A DNA stretch of 46,793 nucleotides from Thermoactinomyces mirandus (GTDB lineage Bacteria; Bacillota; Bacilli; Thermoactinomycetales; Thermoactinomycetaceae): assembly GCF_013868055.1 (NCBI RefSeq), contig NZ_JACEOL010000027.1:1-46793 (forward strand). Reading direction: 5' to 3'. The notes under the pieces were generated by a model. That model had not been told where the DNA came from, ran no database searches, and worked only from the letters and a program-made list of their open reading frames with translations. Shown here one piece after another: positions 8,499-15,911 of the stretch. Position numbers and translations under genes: made by a program. Each line of letters opens with the position of its first letter. The stretch's first letter is position 1.

Positions 8499-9257
8499 TC
8501 AAGAATAATAAACACAAATTTTTTGATCATTGATCTTTTCAATGGTAATATCCATATCATAAATTTCTCTTAATGAATCTGGATGAATCAGCTCTTTGCT
8601 GGTCCCTTCACAAATGATTTGTCCATCTTTTAAAGCAACCAGATAATCGGAATAACAGGAAGCAAAATTGATATCATGAATCACAATGCAAATCGTTTTT
8701 CCCAATTCGGCAACCAGCTTTTCAAGAGTTTTCATGATTTGTACCGAGTGTTTCATATCGAGATTATTCAATGGTTCATCCAGAAAAATATATTCGGTAT
8801 CCTGGGCGATGGTCATTGCTATGTAAGCACGTTGCCTCTGCCCGCCGCTTAACTGATCCAGATACTTGTTTTGAATACTCGTCAGATTCATATATTTGAT
8901 GGCATGATCAATATGATCCTCATCCTCTTTGTCCAACTTCCCTTGAGAGTAGGGAAATCGCCCAAAAGAGACCAGATCCCGAATCGTCAACCGAAGATTC
9001 AAATGATTTTCTTGTCTAAGAATCGAAATCTTTTTGGCCAAGTCCTCACTTTTGTATTGGCTGATTTCTTTATTGTCAACATAAATTTCCCCACTATCTT
9101 TAGAAATCAGACGGCAAATTACAGAAAGCAGTGTGCTTTTCCCGGCTCCGTTCGAACCGATAAAAGACGTAATTTTTCCTTTGGGGATTTTGAGTGAAAT
9201 ATTTTCCAGTACAGTTTTTGATCCATATTTTTTTGAGATATTTTTCACCTCGATCAT
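8499..9257 (-). CDS. yclP: Iron-siderophore ABC transporter ATP-binding protein
   Basis: A 252-residue FepC-type ATPase that powers siderophore import on the inner face of the membrane. Visible motifs are Walker A GSNGAGKST, signature LSGGQRQRAYIAM, Walker B YIFLDEPLNNLD and the switch histidine in CIVIHDINFA. Its start overlaps the end of the upstream permease by 4 bases, which implies translational coupling. It is the third gene of the yclNOPQ-like operon, in the standard order, and has the same length as B. subtilis YclP. Confidence 0.93.
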   Translation of the reverse strand: MIEVKNISKKYGSKTVLENISLKIPKGKITSFIGSNGAGKSTLLSVICRLISKDSGEIYVDNKEISQYKSEDLAKKISILRQENHLNLRLTIRDLVSFGRFPYSQGKLDKEDEDHIDHAIKYMNLTSIQNKYLDQLSGGQRQRAYIAMTIAQDTEYIFLDEPLNNLDMKHSVQIMKTLEKLVAELGKTICIVIHDINFASCYSDYLVALKDGQIICEGTSKELIHPDSLREIYDMDITIEKINDQKICVYYS

Positions 9258-10201
9258 AGTCGACTCTCCTTTAAAAGCAGATAGACAAAATAAATGCCTC
9301 CAATAAAATTGATAATCACGCTCAGCGTGGTTTCAAATGTGAAAATATGCTCTACAGCCAGTTGCCCCCCAACCAACGCAATAAAACTGACCAGGATCGC
9401 TCCCGGAATCAGGTGGTTGTGTTTATACGTCCGGAACATTTCATAGGCAATATTGGCCACCAGCAACCCGAGGAACGTAACAGGACCTACAAGCGCCGTT
9501 GAAATCGAAATCAGGACAGCCACGACTATCATCAATCGCTTTACTGTATGGTCATACCTTACCCCCAGATTAATCGCCTGTTCTTTTCCCAGCGAAAGAA
9601 CATCCAAATATTTCAGAAACGGCCAAAAATAACTGACAGTAACCAAAATCAAAACAAGGGAAATCCATACAAGATTTGTATTGATATTGTTAAAACTGGC
9701 AAACATACGATCTTGTACGATCAGAAATTCATTTGGATCGATCAGCACCTGCATAAAGGAAGAGAGACTGTCAAACAGGATCCCAAAAATAAGACCTACC
9801 AGTAATAAAAAGTAAATATGATACTTTTCCTGGCGAAAAAGGACTTGATAAAGAAGAATCGCAAAGAGAACCATTGCAAATACACTGATTAGAAAATTGA
9901 AATGATCATCCATCATCGCAAGCGTTGAGGAACCCAAAAAATAAACTACCACCGTTTGAATAAACAGATAGAGCGAATCCAACCCCATGATGCTTGGTGT
10001 TAAAATGCGATTATGAGTAATGGTTTGAAAGACGACTGTGGAAAGGGCAATCGAACTGCCGGTCAGCAAAATAGCGATTATTTTCATGCTTCTGCGAGGC
10101 AACGCATAATCCCAATTACTCCCCAGATCAATCAATAAATAAATCGCAATGATCAATGCTGCAAAAATTCCTAAAATGGTTAATTTGACTCTAGGTTGCA
10201 T
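9254..10201 (-). CDS. yclO: Iron-siderophore ABC transporter permease (FecCD family), second subunit
   Basis: A 315-residue FecCD permease with about nine or ten hydrophobic helices. It carries the family block GPVTFLGLLVANIAYEMF in the C-terminal third, the loop that contacts the ATPase. It overlaps both neighbours slightly (about 11 bases with yclN, 4 with yclP), as in a tightly coupled operon. It pairs with YclN as a heterodimeric channel. Length equals that of B. subtilis YclO. Confidence 0.92.
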   Translation of the reverse strand: MQPRVKLTILGIFAALIIAIYLLIDLGSNWDYALPRRSMKIIAILLTGSSIALSTVVFQTITHNRILTPSIMGLDSLYLFIQTVVVYFLGSSTLAMMDDHFNFLISVFAMVLFAILLYQVLFRQEKYHIYFLLLVGLIFGILFDSLSSFMQVLIDPNEFLIVQDRMFASFNNINTNLVWISLVLILVTVSYFWPFLKYLDVLSLGKEQAINLGVRYDHTVKRLMIVVAVLISISTALVGPVTFLGLLVANIAYEMFRTYKHNHLIPGAILVSFIALVGGQLAVEHIFTFETTLSVIINFIGGIYFVYLLLKESRL

Positions 10202-11147
10202 ATACTCTGCTCCTCATCAACAAATACAAAAAGATGGCACAGCCAATAATGCCAACGGTAAGGCTGATGGAAAGTTCAAATGGATAAATAACCAGGCGTC
10301 CGACTATGTCGCAAAAAAGGACAAAAATGGCACCAAGCAAAGCAGTATAAGGGAGATTTTTCTTGAGATGATCCCCGTAATAAATAGAGACCAGATTTGG
10401 AATAATTAAACCTAAAAAGGGAATCATTCCGACAGTCAACACCACCGAAGCGGTGATGATAGCCACAATGATCAGCCCGATATGAATCACCTGCTTGTAA
10501 TTTAAGCCCAGATTTTTGGAGAAATCTTTACCCATCCCGGCGATCGTAAATTTGTCAGCATAGAAATAGGCGACAAACATCAACGGAATGCTTATATAAA
10601 GAATCTCATAGCGTCCCTGCATAATCATGGAAAAATCACCTTGCAACCAGCTGGACATATTTTGGATGAGATCATATTTATAAGCAAAAAAAGTAGCAAC
10701 AGAACTGATAATATTTCCAAACATCAACCCGACCAGCGGGACAAAAATTACATCTTTCAATCTGATCTTTTCCAGTATTTTCATAAAAAGAAGTGTCCCT
10801 GCCAGGGCAAATAAAAAGGCAACACTGATTTTTACCAATAAATTGGCTGAACTGAAAAGAAGCATTGAAACCAGTATGCCTAACCGGGCTGAATCCATCG
10901 TTCCCGCCGTGGTGGGAGAAACAAATTTGTTCTGACTGATCTGTTGCATAATTAGCCCGCATATACTGATGCTAATCCCGGAGATCAATATACTGACTAA
11001 GCGCGGAATACGACTGGTCAGGAAAATATGCATCTCTTCCTGATCAAACTGCAGCAAATCACCTGGTGAAATCTCTTTTACACCAATAAAAAGAGAAGCA
11101 AGGGATAACAACAACAAAATAAAAAACAGGTATCTTTTTTTCATCAC
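10191..11147 (-). CDS. yclN: Iron-siderophore ABC transporter permease (FecCD family), first subunit
   Basis: A 318-residue FecCD permease and first gene of the operon. It has the characteristic SRIPRLVSILISG near residue 45 and VGMIPFLGLIIPNLVSIYYGDHLKKN near 240-265, the latter being the ATPase-contact region. The start ATG is preceded by AAGCTTGAGGGATTGTG, a modest Shine-Dalgarno. Upstream lie a TTGACA/TATTAT promoter and a 7-1-7 Fur box, so the whole operon should be repressed by Fur when iron is plentiful. Confidence 0.92.
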   Translation of the reverse strand: MMKKRYLFFILLLLSLASLFIGVKEISPGDLLQFDQEEMHIFLTSRIPRLVSILISGISISICGLIMQQISQNKFVSPTTAGTMDSARLGILVSMLLFSSANLLVKISVAFLFALAGTLLFMKILEKIRLKDVIFVPLVGLMFGNIISSVATFFAYKYDLIQNMSSWLQGDFSMIMQGRYEILYISIPLMFVAYFYADKFTIAGMGKDFSKNLGLNYKQVIHIGLIIVAIITASVVLTVGMIPFLGLIIPNLVSIYYGDHLKKNLPYTALLGAIFVLFCDIVGRLVIYPFELSISLTVGIIGCAIFLYLLMRSRVYAT

Positions 11148-11180
11148 AATCCCTCAAGCTTAATCAATATTTAATGCGAT

Positions 11181-11195
11181 TGATAATCGTTATCA
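11181..11195 (-). promoter_or_regulatory. Fur box upstream of yclN
   Basis: TGATAATCGTTATCA matches the Bacillus Fur consensus TGATAATNATTATCA at all but one defined position and forms a 7-1-7 inverted repeat. It lies about 10 bases downstream of the predicted -10, over the likely transcription start, where a bound repressor would block RNA polymerase. Confidence 0.9.
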
Positions 11196-11204
11196 TTAAA
11201 TAAT

Positions 11205-11232
11205 ATAATAACGTTTTTTATTGATTTGTCAA
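11205..11232 (-). promoter_or_regulatory. SigA promoter of yclNOPQ
   Basis: On the minus strand, TTGACA (11227-11232) and TATTAT (11205-11210) are separated by 16 bases. The predicted start falls inside or next to the Fur box. Confidence 0.75.
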
Positions 11233-11281
11233 CGAATAATGAAAGAATTTTATTAATTTGTCAATAAATAATGAATAGTTG
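11218..11281 (-). repeat. Tandem duplicated promoter-like repeat upstream of yclN
   Basis: Two imperfect direct repeats about 32 bases apart on the minus strand share CATTATT, then TTGACAAAT and AATAAAA. The upstream copy gives TTGACA (11259-11264), 17 bases, CATTAT (11236-11241). The downstream copy gives the main promoter -35. This looks like a local duplication that creates two tandem promoters. Confidence 0.55.
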
Positions 11282-11349
11282 TATTAAAAAGTCACAGAAG
11301 GAGATTTCAAATAACTGGATTAGCATAAACGAATCCTTGATCAGCGGAA

Positions 11350-11612
11350 TAAATTGAGGTTAAAGAAAAGAGGCAGGGGGAATAATCGCAGATTGTACGG
11401 AAAGGATCTTGCAGTTTGACTCGCCGACACAGATAAAAGGACGATTTTCTGTAACGTTTGCAACTTCGGCAAAGGCGAAAGAGAATCCCTGCAAACTGTT
11501 TGGATTTGCAAGGAGAGCCCGCCGGAAAGCAAAGGCTGGAGCGCCCCCGCTACTTTCCTGTAAGGCGCGGACGGAACGAAAGCCTAGGAATATTCTTCAT
11601 TCTGCAGTCTCA
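11350..11612. other. Non-coding, structured-looking intergenic region containing conserved motif copy 2 (11541-11585)
   Basis: About 260 GC-richer bases without a credible gene. On the plus strand GTTTGCA (about 11456) can pair with TGCAAAC (about 11492), and AGGCT (about 11533) with AGCCT (about 11580). The second pair encloses CCGC and GCGG. Positions 11541-11585 align without gaps to 4511-4555 (30 of 45 identical, mostly transitions). The 11-mer AGGTTAAAGAA also precedes both copies on the plus strand. A plus-strand small RNA ending at the 11613-11641 hairpin is possible. I cannot assign it to a known RNA class. Confidence 0.4.
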
Positions 11613-11641
11613 AGCCATGAGAAAAAATCTCATGGCTTTTC
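11613..11641 (+). terminator. Hairpin AGCCATGAG/CTCATGGCT with T-run
   Basis: AGCCATGAG (11613-11621) pairs perfectly with CTCATGGCT (11629-11637), followed by TTTT on the plus strand. It could end a plus-strand transcript from the structured region. It also lies 9 bases past the stop of the minus-strand gene and may serve that one, although no T-run follows on the minus strand. Confidence 0.55.
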
Positions 11642-11649
11642 AATCATTT

Positions 11650-12618
11650 CTATTCTCCGCCGCCGCCATCGCCGCCACCATCACCGCTGCCTGAATCTCC
11701 ATGACCGGCGAACGGATAATCGACGGCGCTCCCATAGGAAGCAGAACTTCCCCTGTCATACAGATAGTTGTACTTTTCGGCAAAGGATTCCTGATAATAT
11801 AAGGAGAGAAAAATAACTCCGCTTGTGACATCATCTGTACCTTTTCCGGTTTTGGACACGTATTTCCTGTATTGACGGCGAAATTTCCTTACATCGGTAC
11901 CGTGATTGACAATATACTGGTCAACCTGTTCCAGTTTGTGCTTGATATCGCGGATCAGGCCATGGATCACGAGAGCAATCTCAGATTCCGCTGAGGTTGG
12001 GTTAAAATATTTCCCGGCCAGTTCCTGGTTTGTACAACGTTTAAAATCTTCCAGCAAGGATTTTGGCAAGGGATGCTTGAAAAAATCTCCCCAAGCCTGA
12101 TAACTGTATTTTGTCGGACAGAATAAAAGCACATAGACAAAATCAAACCAGGCTCGCTCTTCATGATGCCCAGGATGAACTGGAAGCTCCTGCTCCCGGG
12201 TTAAGGGGGTTTTTAAATAGCACCGGCAGAATTCATCATATTCCCGGGTAAACATTTGCATTTCCTGCCAGGTCTCGTCCACTTCGGTACTGTATGCCGG
12301 AGCATTTTTCAGAATCGCTTTCATGATTATGTAGCGTTTCCATTCAAAAAAGCGATTCTCCCATTCGACAATACTGATCTTATGTTCGCGGATCACCCGC
12401 TCTTTTGCCCGCTCAATATAACTTTCTGCCAAAGCATTTTCCAGATGATGAACCAGCTTTTTCAGGCTATGTTCCAGTTCGCTATCTCGCCTGATGCCCA
12501 AATCCGGCAAATCATACCTCTGTTTATGAGGTACTTTTTTCGCTGACCGGTACGATACATTAACCATAATGCTTATAATGATAAATAAGGCTAACAAAAA
12601 AAAGGCAATCAGTTCCAT
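11650..12618 (-). CDS. Glycine-rich-domain (GRDP/DUF1399-like) membrane-anchored protein
   Basis: A 322-residue protein with an N-terminal membrane helix (about 2-22), a charged helical region, and a block resembling the DUF1399/GRDP core: VDETWQEMQMFTREYDEF, then a proline/histidine segment LPVHPGHHEE. In recognised members the core reads roughly VD-x2-WH; here the histidine is replaced by glutamine. The C-terminus is Gly/Ser/Asp-rich (GDSGSGDGGGDGGGGE). Such Gly-rich tails are typical of the bacterial members, whose function is unknown. The similarity is recalled by pattern and not by search, so the family call is tentative; the protein itself looks real and has its own ribosome-binding site. 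Confidence 0.72.
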   Translation of the reverse strand: MELIAFFLLALFIIISIMVNVSYRSAKKVPHKQRYDLPDLGIRRDSELEHSLKKLVHHLENALAESYIERAKERVIREHKISIVEWENRFFEWKRYIIMKAILKNAPAYSTEVDETWQEMQMFTREYDEFCRCYLKTPLTREQELPVHPGHHEERAWFDFVYVLLFCPTKYSYQAWGDFFKHPLPKSLLEDFKRCTNQELAGKYFNPTSAESEIALVIHGLIRDIKHKLEQVDQYIVNHGTDVRKFRRQYRKYVSKTGKGTDDVTSGVIFLSLYYQESFAEKYNYLYDRGSSASYGSAVDYPFAGHGDSGSGDGGGDGGGGE

Positions 12619-12875
12619 CCCTTCACCATCCTTTCCTCTTTTATTCTACTTAAAAAACAAACCAAACGGAACATTCCCCCCAAAATCATTTCATTGTTTT
12701 GAAAAAAGTATTTTATATTTGAATGAAGTTCTCGCGTTAAAACATCGATCAGGGTCAGGCTCCGGCAATCCGTAACAAGGTACATCAAACCGGCCACTTT
12801 TTTGACTGTGGCCGGTCTGGGTTCATGTTTGTTCTGGATCTGAAGCGAAATCTCAAACTTTAACGGATAGCAAGT
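12619..12875. other. Intergenic region with a perfect hairpin (12789-12816)
   Basis: I see no gene here. ACCGGCCAC (12789-12797) and GTGGCCGGT (12808-12816) form a 9-base-pair hairpin, about 60 bases past the stop of the minus-strand DUF3870 gene. It lacks a U-tract but probably helps end that transcript. Confidence 0.5.
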
Positions 12876-13205
12876 TTATGTAGTGGAAGCCTGTTTCTGG
12901 TTATAAATCAGGTACTGCTGGTAAACATCCCGGATTGCGGCAATTAAAGCCTGCTGTGCCTTTCCATGGTAGAAAGCCTCCATTTCTTTTGCTATCGAAT
13001 CGATTCCATCCATCAGGCTGTATCCTTTTAATACCTGCCCGATAAAATGCTGGGCATGGCGGGTAGCCAGGGTACAGGATGCGTCGAGAATAACACCGTA
13101 CTTCGGATCAATCTCCACCGTCAGGGTCAGAGAGTCATAAACAGACTTGGCCGCCATCCGCTGGGGCAATTTGGCATGTCCAGCCAACATTACGCTTTTT
13201 CCCAT
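12876..13205 (-). CDS. DUF3870 domain protein
   Basis: A 109-residue soluble protein matching the DUF3870 pattern: an N-terminal strand VMLAGHAKLPQ, then LTVEIDPKYGVILDASCTLATRHAQHFIG with a conserved cysteine, and a helical C-terminus. The function of the family is unknown; members often sit beside CoA-transferase or aromatic and amino-acid degradation genes. Here it follows the acyl-CoA dehydrogenase by 83 bases on the same strand, so it probably belongs to the caiB/acd transcription unit controlled by the leader at 15734-15846. Confidence 0.8.
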   Translation of the reverse strand: MGKSVMLAGHAKLPQRMAAKSVYDSLTLTVEIDPKYGVILDASCTLATRHAQHFIGQVLKGYSLMDGIDSIAKEMEAFYHGKAQQALIAAIRDVYQQYLIYNQKQASTT

Positions 13206-13288
13206 ACAATCTCTCCCACCGGAAAAGTCCCGTAATCGGGCTTTTCTTTTAGATTATCAAAAGATGACCGTATGATCTATCAATATAC

Positions 13289-14494
13289 TTATTCGATTTC
13301 CTCCCCGAACGGCCAGGAAGGCAGGTTTTTTCGCAATTTCTTGTCGCTGCGGTATCCCAGTGCATATTCTGCCTGCATGATCTGATGGATTTCCCTGGTT
13401 CCCTCATAGATCACAGGAGCCTTGGCATTGCGCATATACCGCTCCACGGGAAATTCATGGGAATATCCATTGGCCCCGTGAATCTGGACGGCATCTGCGG
13501 CAGCGTTAAAAGCGGCATCACACGCAATCCATTTGGCCAAGGAAGTTTCCCGGGTATTGCGGATTCCCCTGTTTTTCATCCACCCGACCCGGTAGACAAG
13601 CAGCCGGGAAGTTTCATATCCTGCAACCATTTTGGCGATCATCTGCTGTACCAATTGATGTTTCCCGATCGGCTGCCCAAACGTCTCCCGTTCATGGGCA
13701 TATTTGAGACTTGCTTCAATGCAGGCATCGATAAGGCCGACAGCACCGGCGGCCACGCTGAATCGCCCGTTGTCGAGAGCAGACATGGCGATTTTAAAAC
13801 CTTCTCCTTCTTTCCCAACCCGATTTTCTGCCGGAACCCGGACATCTTCCAGGAAAACCTCTCCTGTATTTCCGGCACGGATGCCCAATTTGTTTTTAAA
13901 CCCGCGCGTGGTGACGCCTGGGAAATCCCGCTCCACAATAAAACAGGAGATTCCGCGATGCCCCTGATCCGGAGCGGTTTTGGCAAAAATCAAAAAATGG
14001 TCGGCGATATCACAAAGGGAGATCCACGTTTTGCCGCCGTTCAGGATATAGACATCGCCATCACGGACCGCCCGCATTTCGATCGCCGCCACATCCGATC
14101 CTGCATTTGGCTCTGTCAATCCAAATGCTCCCACTTTGGTTCCTTGGGCCTGGGGCTTGAGATATTTTTCTTTTTGGAATCCATTTCCCCATTGCAGAAG
14201 CGTCATGCTGTTTAAAGCCGTATGAACGGAAACAGCTGTCCGAAAGGCTGTATCCCCGCGCTCCAGTTCAGCACAAACGATGGCCAGGGTATTGTAATCC
14301 ATTCCCTGTCCTCCATACTGTTCCGGAATGCATACCCCCATGAGACCCAGCTCAGCCAGGCGATCTAAAACGGAAGTCTCAAAGTGCTGCTCGATGTCCC
14401 ACCGTTCGATATGGGGCATGATTTCCTTGTCGACAAACTTGCGAACCAGTTTTTTGACCGCCAGTTGATCATCGGAATAGGAAAAATCAAACAT
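13289..14494 (-). CDS. Acyl-CoA dehydrogenase, possibly glutaryl-CoA dehydrogenase-like
   Basis: A 401-residue FAD-dependent dehydrogenase. It shows the signature FGLTEPNAGSDV, the FAD/substrate loop ILNGGKTWIS, and the catalytic glutamate in VIYEGTREIHQIM near residue 364. The ATG at 14494 follows AAAAGGAG by 8 bases; an upstream in-frame ATG at 14515 would include that site and is rejected. It starts one base past the CoA-transferase stop, so the two are translationally coupled. This pairing with a CaiB-type transferase recalls the glutarate route (transferase makes glutaryl-CoA, dehydrogenase makes crotonyl-CoA). General short-chain acyl-CoA dehydrogenase activity cannot be excluded from sequence alone. 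Electrons would pass to ETF, which is not encoded in this window. Confidence 0.88.
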   Translation of the reverse strand: MFDFSYSDDQLAVKKLVRKFVDKEIMPHIERWDIEQHFETSVLDRLAELGLMGVCIPEQYGGQGMDYNTLAIVCAELERGDTAFRTAVSVHTALNSMTLLQWGNGFQKEKYLKPQAQGTKVGAFGLTEPNAGSDVAAIEMRAVRDGDVYILNGGKTWISLCDIADHFLIFAKTAPDQGHRGISCFIVERDFPGVTTRGFKNKLGIRAGNTGEVFLEDVRVPAENRVGKEGEGFKIAMSALDNGRFSVAAGAVGLIDACIEASLKYAHERETFGQPIGKHQLVQQMIAKMVAGYETSRLLVYRVGWMKNRGIRNTRETSLAKWIACDAAFNAAADAVQIHGANGYSHEFPVERYMRNAKAPVIYEGTREIHQIMQAEYALGYRSDKKLRKNLPSWPFGEEIE

Positions 14495-14495
14495 C

Positions 14496-15713
14496 TCACT
14501 CACTCCTTTTCTCATTCGGGGAGAAAACTTTCGCCTGCTCCCATTCTTTCACCTGCATTCTGGAATAGCCCATTTCCCGCAAGATTTCTTCTGTATGTTC
14601 GCCAAGCAAAGGTGGATACTTCCGGTAAGAAACCGGGGTTCGCGAAAAATTCAGCGGACTCCCGACCAGGGAAATATTTCCCGCTGTGGGATGTTCCATT
14701 TCTACCAGCAAATTTCGCTCTTTTACCTGAGACCTGGAAAATACCTGATCCAGGGTTTGAATCGGGGCAGATGGAAGATTTAATTCCTCAAACAGAGAAA
14801 TCCAGTGCGAACTCGTGTGTTTGGTCAAAATCGTTTCAAGTTTTTGCACCAGTGCTTTCCGGTTGACTACACGTGCGGAATTTTTGGCAAAACGGGGATC
14901 TTCCGCTAGCCAGGGACATCCGAGGCACTCGGCCAGACGCCTGAATTGGGTGTCATTGCCCACTGCAATAATGATCGGCTGGTCCCGGGTCTGAAAAAGC
15001 TGGTAAGGAGCAATGTTGGGATGGGCATTACCCAGCAGTTGCGGAACTTTTCCGGAAATAAGGTAATTGCTGGCCACGTTGACCAAAGAAGCGACACTGG
15101 CATCAAACAGGGCTACATCCAATATCTGTCCTTTACCCGAGCTGTTTCGTTCGTGCAAGGCGGCCAGAATCCCGGTCGCGGTAAAAAGGCCTGTCAACAC
15201 ATCGACAATGGCAACGCCCACTTTCATCGGACCGCTTTCCGGACTCCCAGTAATGCTCATCAAACCGCTCAGGGCCTGGATCATGTAGTCGTAGCCAGCT
15301 TTGTGCGAAAAAGGACCATTTTGGCCAAATCCCGAAATTTCAGCAACAATCAGGCGGGGATTGATTTCCAGCAGCCTTTTTGGGGGCAATCCAAATTTGG
15401 CCAGTGTGCCCACCTTGAAATTTTCCACCAGGATGTCTGCGTGCCGGACCAGATCCAGCAGGATGGCTTGCCCTTGTTCTGTTTTCAAATTCAAAACCAT
15501 GGAGCGTTTGTTTCGGTTTACGCTCAAGTAATAGGCACTTGTCTCTCCGGCCCAGGGCGGCCCCCAGCCCCGGGTCTCATCCCCCTGCCCCGGTGCTTCA
15601 ACTTTGATCACATCGGCCCCCAGGTCTCCCAAAATCATGGTGCAAAACGGACCGGCCAGCACACGAGACAAATCCAGCACCTGAATCCCTGTCAAAGGAC
15701 CATCCCGTTTCAT
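14496..15713 (-). CDS. CaiB/BaiF family (class III) CoA-transferase
   Basis: A 405-residue class III CoA-transferase. Visible features are the N-terminal PLTGIQVLDLSRVLAGPFCTMILGDLGADVIKVE, the segment containing the probable catalytic aspartate HKAGYDYMIQALSGLMSITG near 145-165, and the C-terminal LGEHTEEILREMGYS. The family transfers CoA between carboxylates, for example succinyl-CoA to glutarate in SUGCT-like members. GAGGAGG stands 7 bases before the ATG. Upstream is the first of two homologous leader RNAs with a built-in terminator. Substrate is inferred only from context (aminotransferase, semialdehyde dehydrogenase, acyl-CoA dehydrogenase). Confidence 0.9.
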   Translation of the reverse strand: MKRDGPLTGIQVLDLSRVLAGPFCTMILGDLGADVIKVEAPGQGDETRGWGPPWAGETSAYYLSVNRNKRSMVLNLKTEQGQAILLDLVRHADILVENFKVGTLAKFGLPPKRLLEINPRLIVAEISGFGQNGPFSHKAGYDYMIQALSGLMSITGSPESGPMKVGVAIVDVLTGLFTATGILAALHERNSSGKGQILDVALFDASVASLVNVASNYLISGKVPQLLGNAHPNIAPYQLFQTRDQPIIIAVGNDTQFRRLAECLGCPWLAEDPRFAKNSARVVNRKALVQKLETILTKHTSSHWISLFEELNLPSAPIQTLDQVFSRSQVKERNLLVEMEHPTAGNISLVGSPLNFSRTPVSYRKYPPLLGEHTEEILREMGYSRMQVKEWEQAKVFSPNEKRSE

Positions 15714-15733
15714 GGGCTTTCCTCCTCAACCTG

Positions 15734-15846
15734 AAAAAATAAAAAGCCGGGTAACCAAACGAATTGTTTCGTTCAGGGATCCCGGCTCACTCCTGCGACT
15801 TTTTTAACCGGCGCAGTTAAAACTCACAGGATATGATTTCAATTTT
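15734..15846 (-). promoter_or_regulatory. Structured leader RNA A with intrinsic terminator (candidate cis-regulatory RNA)
   Basis: The leader starts with a conserved AATTGAAATCATAT. Stem I follows: CCTGTG/CGCAGG enclosing TTTTAACTG/CGGTTAAAA (about 15791-15831). A short linker GAGTGA leads to a terminator hairpin, GCCGGG/CCCGGC with inner AACGAA/TTCGTT (15746-15786), followed by a T-rich tract to 15734. Leader B at 20312-20428 is homologous and shows compensatory or G-U-compatible changes in all four helices. The single-stranded parts (CCTGA, TGGT, AGGAGTGAGCCGG) are conserved. CCGG in the stem I loop could pair with CCGG of the terminator arm, giving a possible antiterminator. I do not recognise the class. 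Confidence 0.78.
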
Positions 15847-15853
15847 AAGTATA

Positions 15854-15882
15854 ATTGTAATAAATTCCGATGATTTTGTCAA
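15854..15882 (-). promoter_or_regulatory. SigA promoter for leader A and caiB
   Basis: On the minus strand, TTGACA (15877-15882) and TACAAT (15854-15859) are 17 bases apart. The predicted start near 15847 coincides with the first conserved base of leader A. Confidence 0.8.
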
Positions 15883-15911
15883 ATGTAGCCAAGGAAATCA
15901 TCGTTGATTGA

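Noticed and set aside
11401..11600. Possible cobalamin riboswitch on the plus strand, because of GCGCCCCCGCTACT and GTAAGGC
   Set aside because: The other obligatory B12-riboswitch elements (B12 box, AGGGAA-GGTG block) are absent, and the second copy of the motif departs further from the cobalamin consensus. No cobalamin or transport gene follows in sense.
15750..15850. Leader A as lysine riboswitch, T-box or glycine riboswitch
   Set aside because: It is too short for a lysine riboswitch or T-box, lacks the T-box AGGGTGG element, and lacks the glycine-riboswitch core. The two-hairpin layout fits none of these.
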